Of a stretch of DNA of 64,000 nt, positions 1 through 8,398 are shown one piece after another. The DNA is taken from NCBI RefSeq assembly GCF_027533645.1, contig NZ_JAQAGY010000002.1, positions 549,440 through 613,439 of the forward strand, written 5' to 3'. The first letter of the stretch is position 1; the number at the start of each line of letters is the position of its first letter. Below the pieces are notes generated by a model. That model ran no database searches and was not told the DNA's origin. It was given only the letters and a program-made list of their open reading frames with translations. A program made the position numbers and the translations under genes. This DNA comes from Paenibacillus caseinilyticus (GTDB taxonomy: Bacteria; Bacillota; Bacilli; Paenibacillales; NBRC-103111).

Positions 1-132
1 GCCATATTCGTGGAGCTTAAGGCTCCCGGGGGGCAGCCGAGGCCACTGCAACGTAAACGGCACGAGGAGCTGAGGGGGCTGGGGTTTGAAGTCCTGGTGA
101 TCGATACGGAGGCGGGCATCGATGCAATATAA
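1..132 (+). CDS. VRR-NUC domain nuclease, C-terminal part only
   Basis: The open frame runs in from the left edge and ends with TAA at 130-132. The visible 43 residues carry the typical end of a VRR-NUC fold: VELKAPGG followed by LQRKRHEEL and a GFEVLVID strand. The Glu and Lys of ExK are active-site residues in this family of PD-(D/E)XK nucleases, which in phages act on branched or recombining DNA. The stop overlaps the ATG of the next gene by 11 bases, so the two are translationally coupled. VRR-NUC and SNF2 proteins are common neighbours in Firmicute prophages. The N-terminus lies outside the window. Confidence 0.8.
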   Translation, partial: AIFVELKAPGGQPRPLQRKRHEELRGLGFEVLVIDTEAGIDAI

Positions 133-1513
133 ACCGCATGGTTACCAGGCATATGCCACGGAGCGGATCTTGGAGACGGACAAACTGGCCCTCTTTCTCG
201 ATATGGGACTCGGAAAAACGGTCATCACCCTGACGGCCCTGAATGACCTGCTGTTCGATCGATTTGAGGCCGGCAAGATCCTAATCATCGCCCCGCTTCG
301 AGTGGCGGACGACACCTGGGCCCGTGAAAGTCAAAAATGGGACCACCTGCAGCACCTGCGGATCAGCAAGATCCTTGGCGATCGCCGGCAGCGGGAGCGG
401 GCCCTGAAGGCCGATGCCGATCTTTACGTGATCAACCGTGAAAACGTGGAATGGCTGGTAAGCATGACCGGCAGCAAGTGGCCATTTGACACGGTGGTCA
501 TAGACGAGCTCTCAAGCTTCAAGTCCGCCATGTCGAAGAGGTTCCGGGCGCTGCGCCGGGTGCGCCCGCTGATCAAGCGGATCGTCGGATTGACCGGCAC
601 CCCGGCTCCGAATGGCTTGATGGACTTGTGGGCGCAGATGTACCTGATCGATCAAGGGGAGCGGCTGGGCAAGACGATCACAGGCTATCGAGATCGATAT
701 TTTATCGCAGGCGCCCGCAGCGGCCACGTCGTTTACGATTGGAGTCAGAAAAAAGAGGCGGAATCGAGGATCTACGAGGCCATCGGGGACATCGCGGTGA
801 GCATGCGGGCGGCGGACTGGCTGGATATGCCGGAGCGGATTGATCGGACGGTGCCGATCCGGTTAAGCGAGACGGCCAGGGCCAAATACGAGCAGCTGGA
901 GAGGGACCTGCTGCTGCCGTACCTCGGCGGAGACGTAGTGGCCAGTACAGCAGCCGTTTTGAGCAATAAGCTGCTGCAGCTGGCCAACGGAGCGGTGTAC
1001 GACGAAAACGGAGGCGTCAGGGAGATCCACGATGCCAAATTGGACGCCCTAGAGGATATCATCGAGGCATCGAACGGAAAACCAGTTCTCGTGTTCTATG
1101 CGTATAAGCATGACCTCTCCAGGATCGCCGAAAGACTCCCCCAGCTGCGGACCCTTGGAAAGGGGGAAGCAGGCAATCAGGATATAGCGGATTGGAATGC
1201 CGGTAAGATCCCGCTTCTGCTGTGCCACCCTGCGAGCGCCGGCCATGGGCTCAACCTGCAGGAGGGAGGCAGTACCATCGTCTGGTTTGGGCCAACCTGG
1301 AGCCTGGAGCTATACGAGCAAGCCAACGCCAGACTGTACCGGCAAGGGCAGCAGCACAGCGTGATCATCCATCACCTGGTTACTGAGGGGACCATGGACG
1401 AAGAGGTTATGACGGCGCTGGAGACAAAAGCCGCCGGGCAGGACGCACTGATGGGGGCCGTAAAGGCGCGTATCGAAAATTATAGAAATCCCCCCAAATC
1501 TTCGTCGGATTAA
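122..1513 (+). CDS. Phage SNF2/DEAD-box family helicase
   Basis: This 463-residue superfamily 2 ATPase has Walker A GLGKT at residues 29-33, motif II DEL at 128-130, motif III GLTGTPAPNG at 156-165 and motif VI QANARLYRQGQ near 404-414. These are hallmarks of SNF2-type translocases. In phages these proteins remodel DNA or protein-DNA complexes during replication or recombination, often with a VRR-NUC nuclease as here. The start is ATG 122, with GGAGG about 8 bases upstream. A strong terminator follows, so this gene closes the preceding replication/recombination transcript. The length fits stand-alone phage members; no nuclease domain is fused. Confidence 0.88.
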   Translation: MQYKPHGYQAYATERILETDKLALFLDMGLGKTVITLTALNDLLFDRFEAGKILIIAPLRVADDTWARESQKWDHLQHLRISKILGDRRQRERALKADADLYVINRENVEWLVSMTGSKWPFDTVVIDELSSFKSAMSKRFRALRRVRPLIKRIVGLTGTPAPNGLMDLWAQMYLIDQGERLGKTITGYRDRYFIAGARSGHVVYDWSQKKEAESRIYEAIGDIAVSMRAADWLDMPERIDRTVPIRLSETARAKYEQLERDLLLPYLGGDVVASTAAVLSNKLLQLANGAVYDENGGVREIHDAKLDALEDIIEASNGKPVLVFYAYKHDLSRIAERLPQLRTLGKGEAGNQDIADWNAGKIPLLLCHPASAGHGLNLQEGGSTIVWFGPTWSLELYEQANARLYRQGQQHSVIIHHLVTEGTMDEEVMTALETKAAGQDALMGAVKARIENYRNPPKSSSD

Positions 1514-1525
1514 AATACTAGACTA

Positions 1526-1568
1526 GGCATTAACCTGAGAGTTTTGTATCCAGGTTAATGCCTTTTTT
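1526..1568 (+). terminator. Rho-independent terminator after the helicase
   Basis: Perfect 12-bp stem GGCATTAACCTG / CAGGTTAATGCC with a 13-base loop, followed by TTTTTT. It separates the early/replication operon from the packaging region. Confidence 0.9.
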
Positions 1569-1591
1569 GATACTCCTTGATAACAAAATAG

Positions 1592-1809
1592 GTCGTGCGA
1601 AACGTCCAAACGGGCAAAGTAGCCGGGGAAAAGTAGGTGCGGTATCCGGGTAGATCCCGGAGGTTCAGATGCCTTGCCCTGACAAGCGACTCAAAACAAG
1701 TAGCAAGGCTTTTCAGGAGGGATGAACGGGTACTTGCAAGGGGACGTTCGGCCAACTCGAGTACGCCGGCGTTCTAACGTCCGCTTCGTTCTTCCTGAAA
1801 AGCCTTGCT
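1592..1809 (+). ncRNA. Candidate structured RNA (or packaging/cos-type site) between helicase and HNH genes
   Basis: No gene is visible between 1569 and 1831, but two nested structures are. The left domain pairs GTCG 1592-1595 with CGAC 1687-1690 and GGGCAA 1612-1617 with TTGCCC 1674-1679, and encloses hairpin TCCGGG 1645-1650 / CCCGGA 1656-1661. The right domain is a 108-base hairpin: a perfect 17-bp outer stem (1702-1718 with 1793-1809), then GAACG/CGTTC, GGACGTT 1742-1748 / AACGTCC 1776-1782 and CGGC/GCCG. The right arm ends 23 bases before the HNH start. It could be a structured RNA, an mRNA leader, or a DNA site for HNH-assisted packaging. I do not recognise a known RNA family. Confidence 0.4.
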
Positions 1810-1831
1810 GGTAAAAGAGAGGAGGAATGGC

Positions 1832-2179
1832 ATGCCAAATTTATTACCCACTTTCTGCAGGGAGCCGGGCTGCCGGACCCTCACCCGAAACGGTCGCTGC
1901 CCCCAACACCAGAAGCAGCAGGACAGGGGCCGTGGATCGGCTGCCTCCCGCGGATATGACGCCAAGTGGAGGAAGGCCCGGACCCGCTACCTGCAGGAGC
2001 ACCCATTGTGCCAGAGCTGCATGGAGCAGGGGCGGCTGACTGTGGCCACGGTGGTTGACCACATCAAGCCACACAAGGGAGACATGCAGCTGTTCTGGAG
2101 AAAGAGCAACTGGCAGGCATTGTGTAAGTCCTGCCATGACAAGAAGACAGCACGGGAAGACGGTGGGTTTGGAAATTAA
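1832..2179 (+). CDS. Phage HNH endonuclease
   Basis: A 115-residue protein with the HNH signature VVDHIKPHKGD, a central SNWQALCKSCHDKKT segment, and zinc-ligand pairs CREPGC near the N-terminus, CQSC and CKSC. HNH proteins next to terminase genes in HK97-type phages cooperate with TerL in DNA packaging and cleavage at cos. The start at ATG 1832 is chosen over an in-frame TTG at 1805 because AGAGGAGG lies 7 bases upstream. It sits directly downstream of the structured non-coding stretch and upstream of terS/terL. Confidence 0.88.
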   Translation: MPNLLPTFCREPGCRTLTRNGRCPQHQKQQDRGRGSAASRGYDAKWRKARTRYLQEHPLCQSCMEQGRLTVATVVDHIKPHKGDMQLFWRKSNWQALCKSCHDKKTAREDGGFGN

Positions 2180-2203
2180 AAAAGCCCCACCTATTGGTGG
2201 AGC
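2178..2203 (-). terminator. Terminator of the tiny minus-strand gene
   Basis: On the minus strand, GCTCCACC / GGTGGGGC with loop AATA is followed by TTTTTT. The T-run exists only in the minus direction, so it serves the minus-strand gene whose stop codon lies in the stem-loop, and not the HNH gene. Confidence 0.75.
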
Positions 2204-2289
2204 CCCGCGATGTGGATGGCCAGTTCTGCTACACGTAGCAGAGTGACAAAGCACACCGGCGAGATTTCGAATTCGAAGTGAATTCTCAT
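2191..2289 (-). CDS. Tiny 32-residue minus-strand prophage protein
   Basis: ATG at 2289 is preceded by AAGGAGGTG with ideal spacing; the frame ends with TAG at 2191-2193, inside its own terminator. The product starts MRIHFEFEISP and continues with a mostly hydrophobic stretch that could be one membrane helix. It runs against all surrounding late genes, with its own consensus-like promoter at 2378-2406 and an 80-base leader containing GTTCCT/AGGAAC. This is the architecture of a lysogenically expressed cargo gene or a small type I-like toxin. The function is unknown; existence is supported by promoter, ribosome site and terminator together. Confidence 0.6.
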   Translation of the reverse strand: MRIHFEFEISPVCFVTLLRVAELAIHIAGLHQ

Positions 2290-2377
2290 CCCGCACCTCC
2301 TTCAGAAGGGCAGATTGCCATGGGCTAAGCCGCTTCCAGTTCCTATCCAGGAACGGGCATCTGATGAGGTAGTTTTT

Positions 2378-2406
2378 ATTATAGTGCTGCAATGAATCTT
2401 TGTATA
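2378..2406 (-). promoter_or_regulatory. Sigma-A promoter for the tiny minus-strand gene
   Basis: On the minus strand, -35 TATACA (2401-2406), a 17-base spacer, and perfect -10 TATAAT (2378-2383). It points toward the 32-residue gene, with a predicted start near 2371. Confidence 0.6.
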
Positions 2407-2419
2407 GGGGTGAGTGAGG

Positions 2420-2566
2420 ATGGATGATCGGATTCGATGGGAGTTCATCTGCGAGTATGAAGGTGAGAGGGTGTATGCCCTGTACCTTGATGGGAAGTAC
2501 AGTTGCATGCTGACAACTAGGAAGAAGATCGAATCGACCCACCAGGGAGGGCACAGCAATGGATGA
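2420..2566 (+). CDS. Small phage protein, 48 residues, unknown function
   Basis: Starts ATG 2420 behind a GTGAGTGAGG ribosome site and ends TGA 2564-2566. The sequence begins MDDRIRWEFICEYEGE and looks like a compact beta-rich domain (YALYLDGKYSCM). It overlaps the next small gene by 8 bases, so the two are probably co-translated. Small genes at this position, just before terS, are common in Firmicute phages. I do not recognise the family. Confidence 0.55.
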   Translation: MDDRIRWEFICEYEGERVYALYLDGKYSCMLTTRKKIESTHQGGHSNG

Positions 2567-2723
2567 GAACAAGGTAAGGACAATCAATGGAATCAAAATC
2601 GAAGTAGACACCCGTGAACTGGATGCGGCGATAGTCAAGGCCGAACGGCTGGTTGATTTGCTACAGCAGGCTGATAATTTGATGCGGCAAGTTGGCCTTG
2701 GGGCAGAGGGGGAGGGGGGCTAA
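2559..2723 (+). CDS. Small phage protein, 54 residues, helical
   Basis: ATG 2559 follows CAGGGAGGG with good spacing; stop TAA 2721-2723. After a short beta hairpin (TINGIKIEVDT) the protein is a predicted amphipathic helix with heptad-like leucines (AERLVDLLQQADNL). Proteins of this appearance occur near terminase genes in Bacillus-group phages, usually unnamed. It ends 93 bases before terS. Confidence 0.55.
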   Translation: MDENKVRTINGIKIEVDTRELDAAIVKAERLVDLLQQADNLMRQVGLGAEGEGG

Positions 2724-2816
2724 AATCCTCCAGAAGCTAAAAACTATAGACCGCGCGCCAGCATTTTTGTTATTTCCGCGAAATTCATAGGCCCTTTGGA
2801 AAGGAGGCTGGTTCTC

Positions 2817-3308
2817 ATGCCGAGAGGCAGACCGCCCAAACCGACACACCTGAAAGTGCTGACCGGTAACCCCGGTAAGCGTCCGCTCAACGAAAATGAG
2901 CCGAAGCCGAAGCCCATCGCGCCGAAGTGCCCGAGCTGGCTCGACTCGGAAGCAAAGAAGGAATGGAAACGGGTTGCCCCGGAGCTCGAGAAGCTCGGCC
3001 TCCTGACGGTCGTGGATGGGGCAACCTTCGCTGCTTACTGCCAGTCCTGGTCACTGTACCACTCGGCGCAGCGAGCGGTGATCGCCTGGCAGAAGAAGTA
3101 CAAGAAGCTGACCATGACGTACACCAACACGCTTGGCGCCGAGAACGAGGTACCAATCCCGGAGATCGCTATCGCGGAGAAGGCGCTCAAGCAGGTCAAG
3201 GCCTTCTGTACTGAGTTCGGTTTGACGCCAAGTGCGCGCGGCCGGATGCGGCTGCCGTCGGGCGGTGAGGAAGATGAGTTCGAAGATTACCTCCGCCGCA
3301 GCAAGTAA
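2817..3308 (+). CDS. terS: Terminase small subunit, P27 family
   Basis: This 163-residue DNA-recognition subunit of the packaging motor begins MPRGRPPKPTHLKVLTGNPG, the typical P27/Terminase_4 N-terminus, followed by CPSWLDSEAKKEWKR. The C-terminus carries the usual EFGLTPSARGRMR helix. The start is ATG 2817 with AAGGAGG upstream, rather than an in-frame TTG at 2796 that overlaps the ribosome site. The 3' end overlaps terL by 35 bases, which suggests coupling. It would bind pac or cos DNA and load TerL. Confidence 0.92.
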   Translation: MPRGRPPKPTHLKVLTGNPGKRPLNENEPKPKPIAPKCPSWLDSEAKKEWKRVAPELEKLGLLTVVDGATFAAYCQSWSLYHSAQRAVIAWQKKYKKLTMTYTNTLGAENEVPIPEIAIAEKALKQVKAFCTEFGLTPSARGRMRLPSGGEEDEFEDYLRRSK

Positions 3309-4968
3309 CCGCACCACGGCATATGCCCTGCAGGTGATAGGCGGGGAGATCGTGACGGGGCAGCTGCTCCGTAAAGCATGCGAGCGCCATCTGGCGGATC
3401 TGGAAGACGCGGACAGCGAGTATTATTTCGATCCGGAGGCGGCCGATCACGCTATAGACTTTTTTCGATTCCTCAAGCATTCCAAGGGGGAGTGGGGCGG
3501 GCATAGTTTCGAGCTCGAGCCCTGGCAGCACTTCATCGTCGGCAGCATCTTTGGCTGGAAGCAAAAGAGCGACGGCATGCGGAGGTTCCGCACCGCTTAT
3601 ATCGAGGTGGCGCGGAAGAACGGGAAGTCGGCCCTGATCTCCGGCATAGGCCTGTATCTGCTGATCGCTGATGGAGAGCCAGGGGCGGAAGTGTATACGG
3701 CGGCCACGAACATGAAGCAGGCCCGAATCATTCACCAGGAGTCCGTGCGGATGGTCAAGGCCTCCCCTGCTCTCAAGAAGCGGATCAAGTCCTTCAAGGA
3801 TAACCTCTTCATCGAAAATTCGGCCTCCAAGTACGAGCCGGTTGCTGCCGATGCGGACACATTGGACGGCCTGAACGTACATGCCGCGCTTGTGGACGAG
3901 CTGCATGCTCATAAAAAGCGGGCCCTGTGGGACGTATTGGATACGGCGACGGGCGCACGGCGGCAGCCCCTGATGCTCGCAATCACGACGGCCGGCTTTG
4001 ACCAGAGCTCTTTTTGCTTCGAGCAGAGGGAGTATGGGGAGAAGGTCCTGAACAAAACGGTTCAGGATGACATGCTTTTTGCTTTCATAGCGGCGCCGGA
4101 TCCGGGGGATGACCCTTTTTCTGTTGAGACCTGGAAGAAGGCGAACCCCAATTACGGAATTTCCGTGAAAGAGAACGACTTGAAGAGGCTGGCTCGCCGT
4201 GCGAAGGAAATGCCCAGCTCGCTCAACAACTTCCTGACCAAGCGACTTAATATCTGGACCCAGCAGGCCGATCGGTGGATTGATCTCGAGCTGTGGGATC
4301 GGAATGCGGATGACGGTCGGAAAGAAAAGGAGCTGCTGGGGCGGACCTGTTACGGAGGATTGGACCTTTCAAGTGTTTCGGATATCACGGCCTGGGTCAT
4401 GTCGTTCCCGAGGGAAGACGATCCGGAAACGGTCGATATTTTAGCTCGGTTCTGGGTGCCTGAGGCACGCCTAACGGATCGCCGGAACCGGTACGCCGAT
4501 CAGTATCGGGCCTGGAAGAACAAAGGGTTGCTGCAGACAACCCCGGGAGACGCGATCGACTACGCGTTCGTTAAGGCGCAGGTTCTGAAAGACGCCGAGA
4601 TCTTTGGACTGGAAGCCTTAAACGTTGACCGATTGTTCCAGGGTTACCAGATGGCGCTCGAGCTCGCGGAAGAGGGGCTGACAGTGGTGCCAATGGGGCA
4701 AGGATTCATGTCCATGGCGGCCCCGATGATGGAGTTTGAGCGGCGCCTCCGGCGGAATAAGATCCGGCATGGGGGAAACGCAGTGCTCCGCTGGATGGCG
4801 GACAGCATGGCGGTGAAAAAGGACCCGGCCGGCAACGTGAAGCCGGATAAGGCCAGCAGCCAAGGTAAGATCGACGGAATTGTCGCGTTGGTCATGTCGC
4901 TGGACTTGGTAATGCGGAATGAAGACAACAGATCGACATACGAGAAGAGGGGGGTGCGGCAATTGTGA
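3274..4968 (+). CDS. terL: Terminase large subunit
   Basis: A 564-residue packaging ATPase-nuclease. The N-terminal half holds the Walker A-like VARKNGKSA at 112-120 and Walker B LVDE at 206-209. The C-terminal half holds the RNase H-like nuclease, with GGLDLSSVSDITAW and the final KIDGIVALVMSLDL metal-binding segment. The length and motifs match the HK97/Terminase_1 group. ATG 3274 is preferred over an in-frame ATG at 3232 because GGTGAGGAAG precedes it. Four bases overlap the portal gene. Confidence 0.95.
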   Translation: MSSKITSAAASNRTTAYALQVIGGEIVTGQLLRKACERHLADLEDADSEYYFDPEAADHAIDFFRFLKHSKGEWGGHSFELEPWQHFIVGSIFGWKQKSDGMRRFRTAYIEVARKNGKSALISGIGLYLLIADGEPGAEVYTAATNMKQARIIHQESVRMVKASPALKKRIKSFKDNLFIENSASKYEPVAADADTLDGLNVHAALVDELHAHKKRALWDVLDTATGARRQPLMLAITTAGFDQSSFCFEQREYGEKVLNKTVQDDMLFAFIAAPDPGDDPFSVETWKKANPNYGISVKENDLKRLARRAKEMPSSLNNFLTKRLNIWTQQADRWIDLELWDRNADDGRKEKELLGRTCYGGLDLSSVSDITAWVMSFPREDDPETVDILARFWVPEARLTDRRNRYADQYRAWKNKGLLQTTPGDAIDYAFVKAQVLKDAEIFGLEALNVDRLFQGYQMALELAEEGLTVVPMGQGFMSMAAPMMEFERRLRRNKIRHGGNAVLRWMADSMAVKKDPAGNVKPDKASSQGKIDGIVALVMSLDLVMRNEDNRSTYEKRGVRQL

Positions 4969-6254
4969 AGTTACTGACGGGCCTGTTATCCAAGCTGGGC
5001 ATCAAGTCGCAGTACTCCATGGATGACTTCGACCGCCAGGTGATTGAGCGCATCCGTGGAGGGCAGTCACCTGGCGGAGTCCATGTCAGCGAGGATTCGG
5101 CCATGCGATTTATCACCGTTTACAGCTGCGTCCGGGTGCTTGCAGAAGCGGTCGGCATGCTGCCGCTGGCGGTATACAAGGAGCGCAAGGGCGGCGGAAA
5201 GGACAAGGCACGAGACCACCCGGTGCATGAGCTGCTTTACCACCGGCCGAATGATGAAATGACCTCGCAGAGCTGGCGGGAGGCGAAGATCGGGCATGTT
5301 GCTTTGTCCGGGAACGGATATTCGATCATTACGCGGAATCGAGCCGGCCAGGTCATCGAGCTTTATCCTGTGGAGTGGTTCAATTGCGAGCCAATCCGTA
5401 ATGAGCTGACGGGGGCCCTGCAGTACCAGGTGAACGACCGCGGCAAGCATGAAATCTTCCCGGCAGACCGAGTATTTCATGTTTCCGGTTTCGGATCGAA
5501 CGGGATTCAGGGATATTCTCCCATCCGGATGGCGGCGGAAGCCGTGGGGCTCGGGATGGCATCCTCCCAGTTTGTCTCCCAGTTCTACAAATCGGGGATG
5601 AACATCGGCGGGGTCCTGGAGCATCCGGAAGCGCGCGGGCTGAGCGATAAAGCCTATGCTCGGTTGCGGGAATGGATCGATGAGAACGGCGTGGGGATGG
5701 GGAACAGTTGGAAGCCTCTCCTGCTCGAGGAGGGCATGAAGTACAACCGGATTCCGATGCCCTTTGTTGACGCCCAGTTTATCGAGACGCGGAAGCTCAA
5801 CAGGGATGAGATCTGCGGGCTCTTCCGGGTACCGCCGCACATGATCGCCAACCTGGAGCGCTCGACTAATAACAATATCGAACACCAGGGCATCGAGTTT
5901 GTGATGCATACTCTTATGCCATACCTGACCCGGTTTGAACAGGCCGCAAATTGGAAGCTGTTCACGCCCGAAGAGAGAAGGGCCGGTTATTACGTGAAAT
6001 TCAACGTTGACGGCCTGCTCCGGGGCGACTATAAGAGCCGGCAAGAGGGGCTTGCGATCCAGCGGCAGAACGGGGCTATCAATGTGGATGAGTGGCGCGC
6101 GCTCGAGGATCGGAACCCGACGGAGGACGGAAGCGGGAAGGTGTATCTCGTAAATGGGAACATGATCCCGGCATCCATGGCCGCCGCAGGGCCGCAGCCG
6201 CAGCCTAATCCTGAGCCAGAAGGAGGTGATCCAAACGATGAGGAGCAAGAATAA
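4965..6254 (+). CDS. Portal protein, HK97 family
   Basis: A 429-residue portal subunit forming the dodecameric DNA gate at one capsid vertex. Family landmarks are SGNGYSIITRNRAGQV, the clip/stem region, and FRVPPHMIANLERSTNNNIE, followed by a Gly/Pro/Glu-rich C-terminal tail. It starts with GTG 4965, overlapping the terL stop, behind a GGGGGG ribosome site. The C-terminal 17 bases overlap the protease gene, the standard portal-protease-capsid order. Confidence 0.94.
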   Translation: MKLLTGLLSKLGIKSQYSMDDFDRQVIERIRGGQSPGGVHVSEDSAMRFITVYSCVRVLAEAVGMLPLAVYKERKGGGKDKARDHPVHELLYHRPNDEMTSQSWREAKIGHVALSGNGYSIITRNRAGQVIELYPVEWFNCEPIRNELTGALQYQVNDRGKHEIFPADRVFHVSGFGSNGIQGYSPIRMAAEAVGLGMASSQFVSQFYKSGMNIGGVLEHPEARGLSDKAYARLREWIDENGVGMGNSWKPLLLEEGMKYNRIPMPFVDAQFIETRKLNRDEICGLFRVPPHMIANLERSTNNNIEHQGIEFVMHTLMPYLTRFEQAANWKLFTPEERRAGYYVKFNVDGLLRGDYKSRQEGLAIQRQNGAINVDEWRALEDRNPTEDGSGKVYLVNGNMIPASMAAAGPQPQPNPEPEGGDPNDEEQE

Positions 6255-6990
6255 GAAATTTTGGTCGTTCAAAGCGTCATCCGCTGGCAGGGCGGAGCTA
6301 TTTCTTTACGGCATTATCGAGAGTCAATCGTGGTGGGGCGACGAGATCACACCGAAAACTTTCAAGGCCGAGCTCGATGCGCTCGGTGATATCGCAGATC
6401 TCGACGTGTACATCAACAGCGACGGTGGAGACGTCTTCGCAGGGCAGGCAATTCACAGCATGTTGAAGCGCCATAAGGCCAAGGTGACCGTCCATATTGA
6501 CGGTTTGGCTGCTTCTATCGCCTCTGTGATTGCAATGGCCGGTGATACGGTCCTTATGCCGCGAAATGCCATGCTCATGGTACATAAACCATGGACATAT
6601 GCCTACGGCAACTCGGATGATTTTCGAAAAAAGGCGGATGACCTGGATCAAATCCAGGAAAGCCTGGTTGCGGCCTACCAAGATAAGACTGGCATGGACC
6701 GGGATAAGCTGATTGCCCTTCTGGAAGCCGAGACCTGGCTGACTGCCGAGGAAGCCTTGAATTATGGCTTTGCAGATGCCATTGAGGCTGAAAAAAGCGT
6801 GGCGGCCGCGTTAGATGGGGGCGTATTGACCCTCAATGGGCAGGAAATGGACCTCAAAAAGTTCAAAAATGCCCCAATAATCATGGTTCCAGAGGCCGAA
6901 AATCAGCCGAAAAACGAGGCTCCGCGGCCCAAAAGGTCGCTTGCTTTTTATGAAAGAGTCGCTCAAAACAACCGACATAGGAGGGTTTAG
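6238..6990 (+). CDS. ClpP-like prohead protease
   Basis: A 250-residue head maturation protease of the ClpP/crotonase-like serine protease group. The nucleophile is Ser93 in HIDGLAASIAS and the catalytic His is His116 in LMVHKPW; YINSDGGDVFAG at 58-69 forms the oxyanion strand. It removes the N-terminal delta domain of the capsid protein during maturation. ATG 6238 is chosen because GAAGGAGGTG lies 9 bases upstream. The C-terminal 40 residues are basic and may bind the scaffold region. Confidence 0.93.
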   Translation: MRSKNKKFWSFKASSAGRAELFLYGIIESQSWWGDEITPKTFKAELDALGDIADLDVYINSDGGDVFAGQAIHSMLKRHKAKVTVHIDGLAASIASVIAMAGDTVLMPRNAMLMVHKPWTYAYGNSDDFRKKADDLDQIQESLVAAYQDKTGMDRDKLIALLEAETWLTAEEALNYGFADAIEAEKSVAAALDGGVLTLNGQEMDLKKFKNAPIIMVPEAENQPKNEAPRPKRSLAFYERVAQNNRHRRV

Positions 6991-6995
6991 AACTC

Positions 6996-8342
6996 ATGAA
7001 AAACCAAAAAAGAACGCCTTTGCCCCTGAATTTGCAGTTATTTTCGGCCAATTTGCAGCAATTACTCCAAACCCGTAATGAAAAAATCCAGCGGCAGAGC
7101 ACAATCCTGGCCAAGGCCCGGGCGGAGGGAGAGCGTGACCTGACCCAGGACGAGGCAAGTGAGTTTGACTCTCTTGAGACGGAGATCCAGGCGCTGGATG
7201 CCCAGGTCGAGGCGAAAAACAAGCAGACAAGCCGTGAAGCGACGGTAGCGGCACGCATGCGAGATCTCGGCCAGCCGGCGGAGCAACCTTTCCGGCCTGC
7301 AGCACTGTCTGGTAGCCCTACTCAGGCGCCTGTTAAGGATACCGCCGGCTTTGAATCCCTTGGTGAGTTCATGAATGCCGTACGATTTGGGGACAGCACA
7401 GGTCGTTTGGAGTCTTTCCGGAATGACTTCTCTATGGGTAGCAATCCGGATGGCGGCTTTATGGTACCAGAGCAATTCCGGGAAGAGCTGCTGAGACTGG
7501 CCTATGAAGCTGCGGTGGTCCGACCGCGTGCCAACGTTATTCCTGCCGGGTCCCCGCCTGACGCAAAGATCACGATGCCGACATTCGTGCAAGGGGCAGC
7601 CGGCGCCTACGGCGGTGCTACGGTGACGTGGATCGGTGAAGGCGAGGCCAAGCCAAAAACTGAGGCGAAGCTCGATGAAATCACTCTCGAGCCTCATGAG
7701 GTTGCGGCGCATGTCGTGGTCACTGATAAACTGCTTCGGAACTGGACTGCAGCTAATGGCTTCCTTCGGAGCCTGCTCTCTCAGGCAATGGCCGCAGCAG
7801 AGGATACGGCCTTCCTGAAGGGAGACGGGGTCGGAAAGCCGTTCGGGGTCATCCCAGCTGAGGGCAGGCTCCTGGTTAACCGTCAGCTGGCGAACGTGAT
7901 TACTTATAACGACCTTGTCACGATGCTGTCCAAAATGTTGCCTTCCTCCTTGGACAAAGCAGTCTGGGTTGTCGCCCAAAGCGCAATGCCTGAACTGATG
8001 CTGCTTGAAGACCCTGCAGGCAATTACATCTTCAACGGTGGAGACGCGACTCGCGGTATTGGCGCCACGCTGCTGGGCCGGCCGATCCGGTTCACAGGTA
8101 AGACGGGCCCTAAGGGTACGGTAGGCGACGTGGCTTTGGTGGACTTCGATTACTACCTGATCAAAGATGGCTCGGGCCCGTACATCGCAGCATCCGAGCA
8201 TGTGCATTTTGTAAACAACAAAACCGTTATCAAGTGCTTCTGGAACGTTGACGGTAAGCCTTGGGTCAAGACTCCACTTACCCTCGAAGACGGCGTGACT
8301 AAAGCTTCTCCTTATGTCGTTCTTGGCAATCCATCCGCTTAA
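6996..8342 (+). CDS. Major capsid protein, HK97 fold
   Basis: 448 residues. The first ~110 residues form a Glu/Lys/Gln-rich coiled coil (the scaffold-like delta domain that the upstream protease should remove). The rest is the HK97 capsid fold: GSNPDGGFMVPEQF opens the shell domain, MAAAEDTAFLKGDG is the spine-helix region, and a GRPIRFTG...HVHF segment closes it. ATG 6996 follows AGGAGGG. This gene gives the bulk protein of the virion head. Confidence 0.95.
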   Translation: MKNQKRTPLPLNLQLFSANLQQLLQTRNEKIQRQSTILAKARAEGERDLTQDEASEFDSLETEIQALDAQVEAKNKQTSREATVAARMRDLGQPAEQPFRPAALSGSPTQAPVKDTAGFESLGEFMNAVRFGDSTGRLESFRNDFSMGSNPDGGFMVPEQFREELLRLAYEAAVVRPRANVIPAGSPPDAKITMPTFVQGAAGAYGGATVTWIGEGEAKPKTEAKLDEITLEPHEVAAHVVVTDKLLRNWTAANGFLRSLLSQAMAAAEDTAFLKGDGVGKPFGVIPAEGRLLVNRQLANVITYNDLVTMLSKMLPSSLDKAVWVVAQSAMPELMLLEDPAGNYIFNGGDATRGIGATLLGRPIRFTGKTGPKGTVGDVALVDFDYYLIKDGSGPYIAASEHVHFVNNKTVIKCFWNVDGKPWVKTPLTLEDGVTKASPYVVLGNPSA

Positions 8343-8351
8343 AAACTCGAC

Positions 8352-8381
8352 AGGGGTCCTCTAAGGACCTCTGATCTTATT
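8352..8381 (+). terminator. Weak terminator or mRNA-stabilising hairpin after the capsid gene
   Basis: AGGGGTCC / GGACCTCT stem (one G-U pair) with loop TCTAA, followed by GATCTTATTTTT. A partial terminator here would keep capsid mRNA more abundant than the downstream connector genes. Confidence 0.45.
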
Positions 8382-8398
8382 TTTGGGAGCTGATCATA

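Noticed and set aside
1592..1809. Group I intron or HEARO/omega RNA linked to the HNH gene
   Set aside because: No P3-P7 group I core or IscB gene is recognisable; the HNH protein is the short packaging type, so only a generic structured element is claimed.
1844..2638. Long minus-strand frame covering the HNH and small phage genes
   Set aside because: It is antisense to well-supported genes, has no start signal and low-complexity composition; only the short frame 2191-2289 has promoter, ribosome site and terminator.
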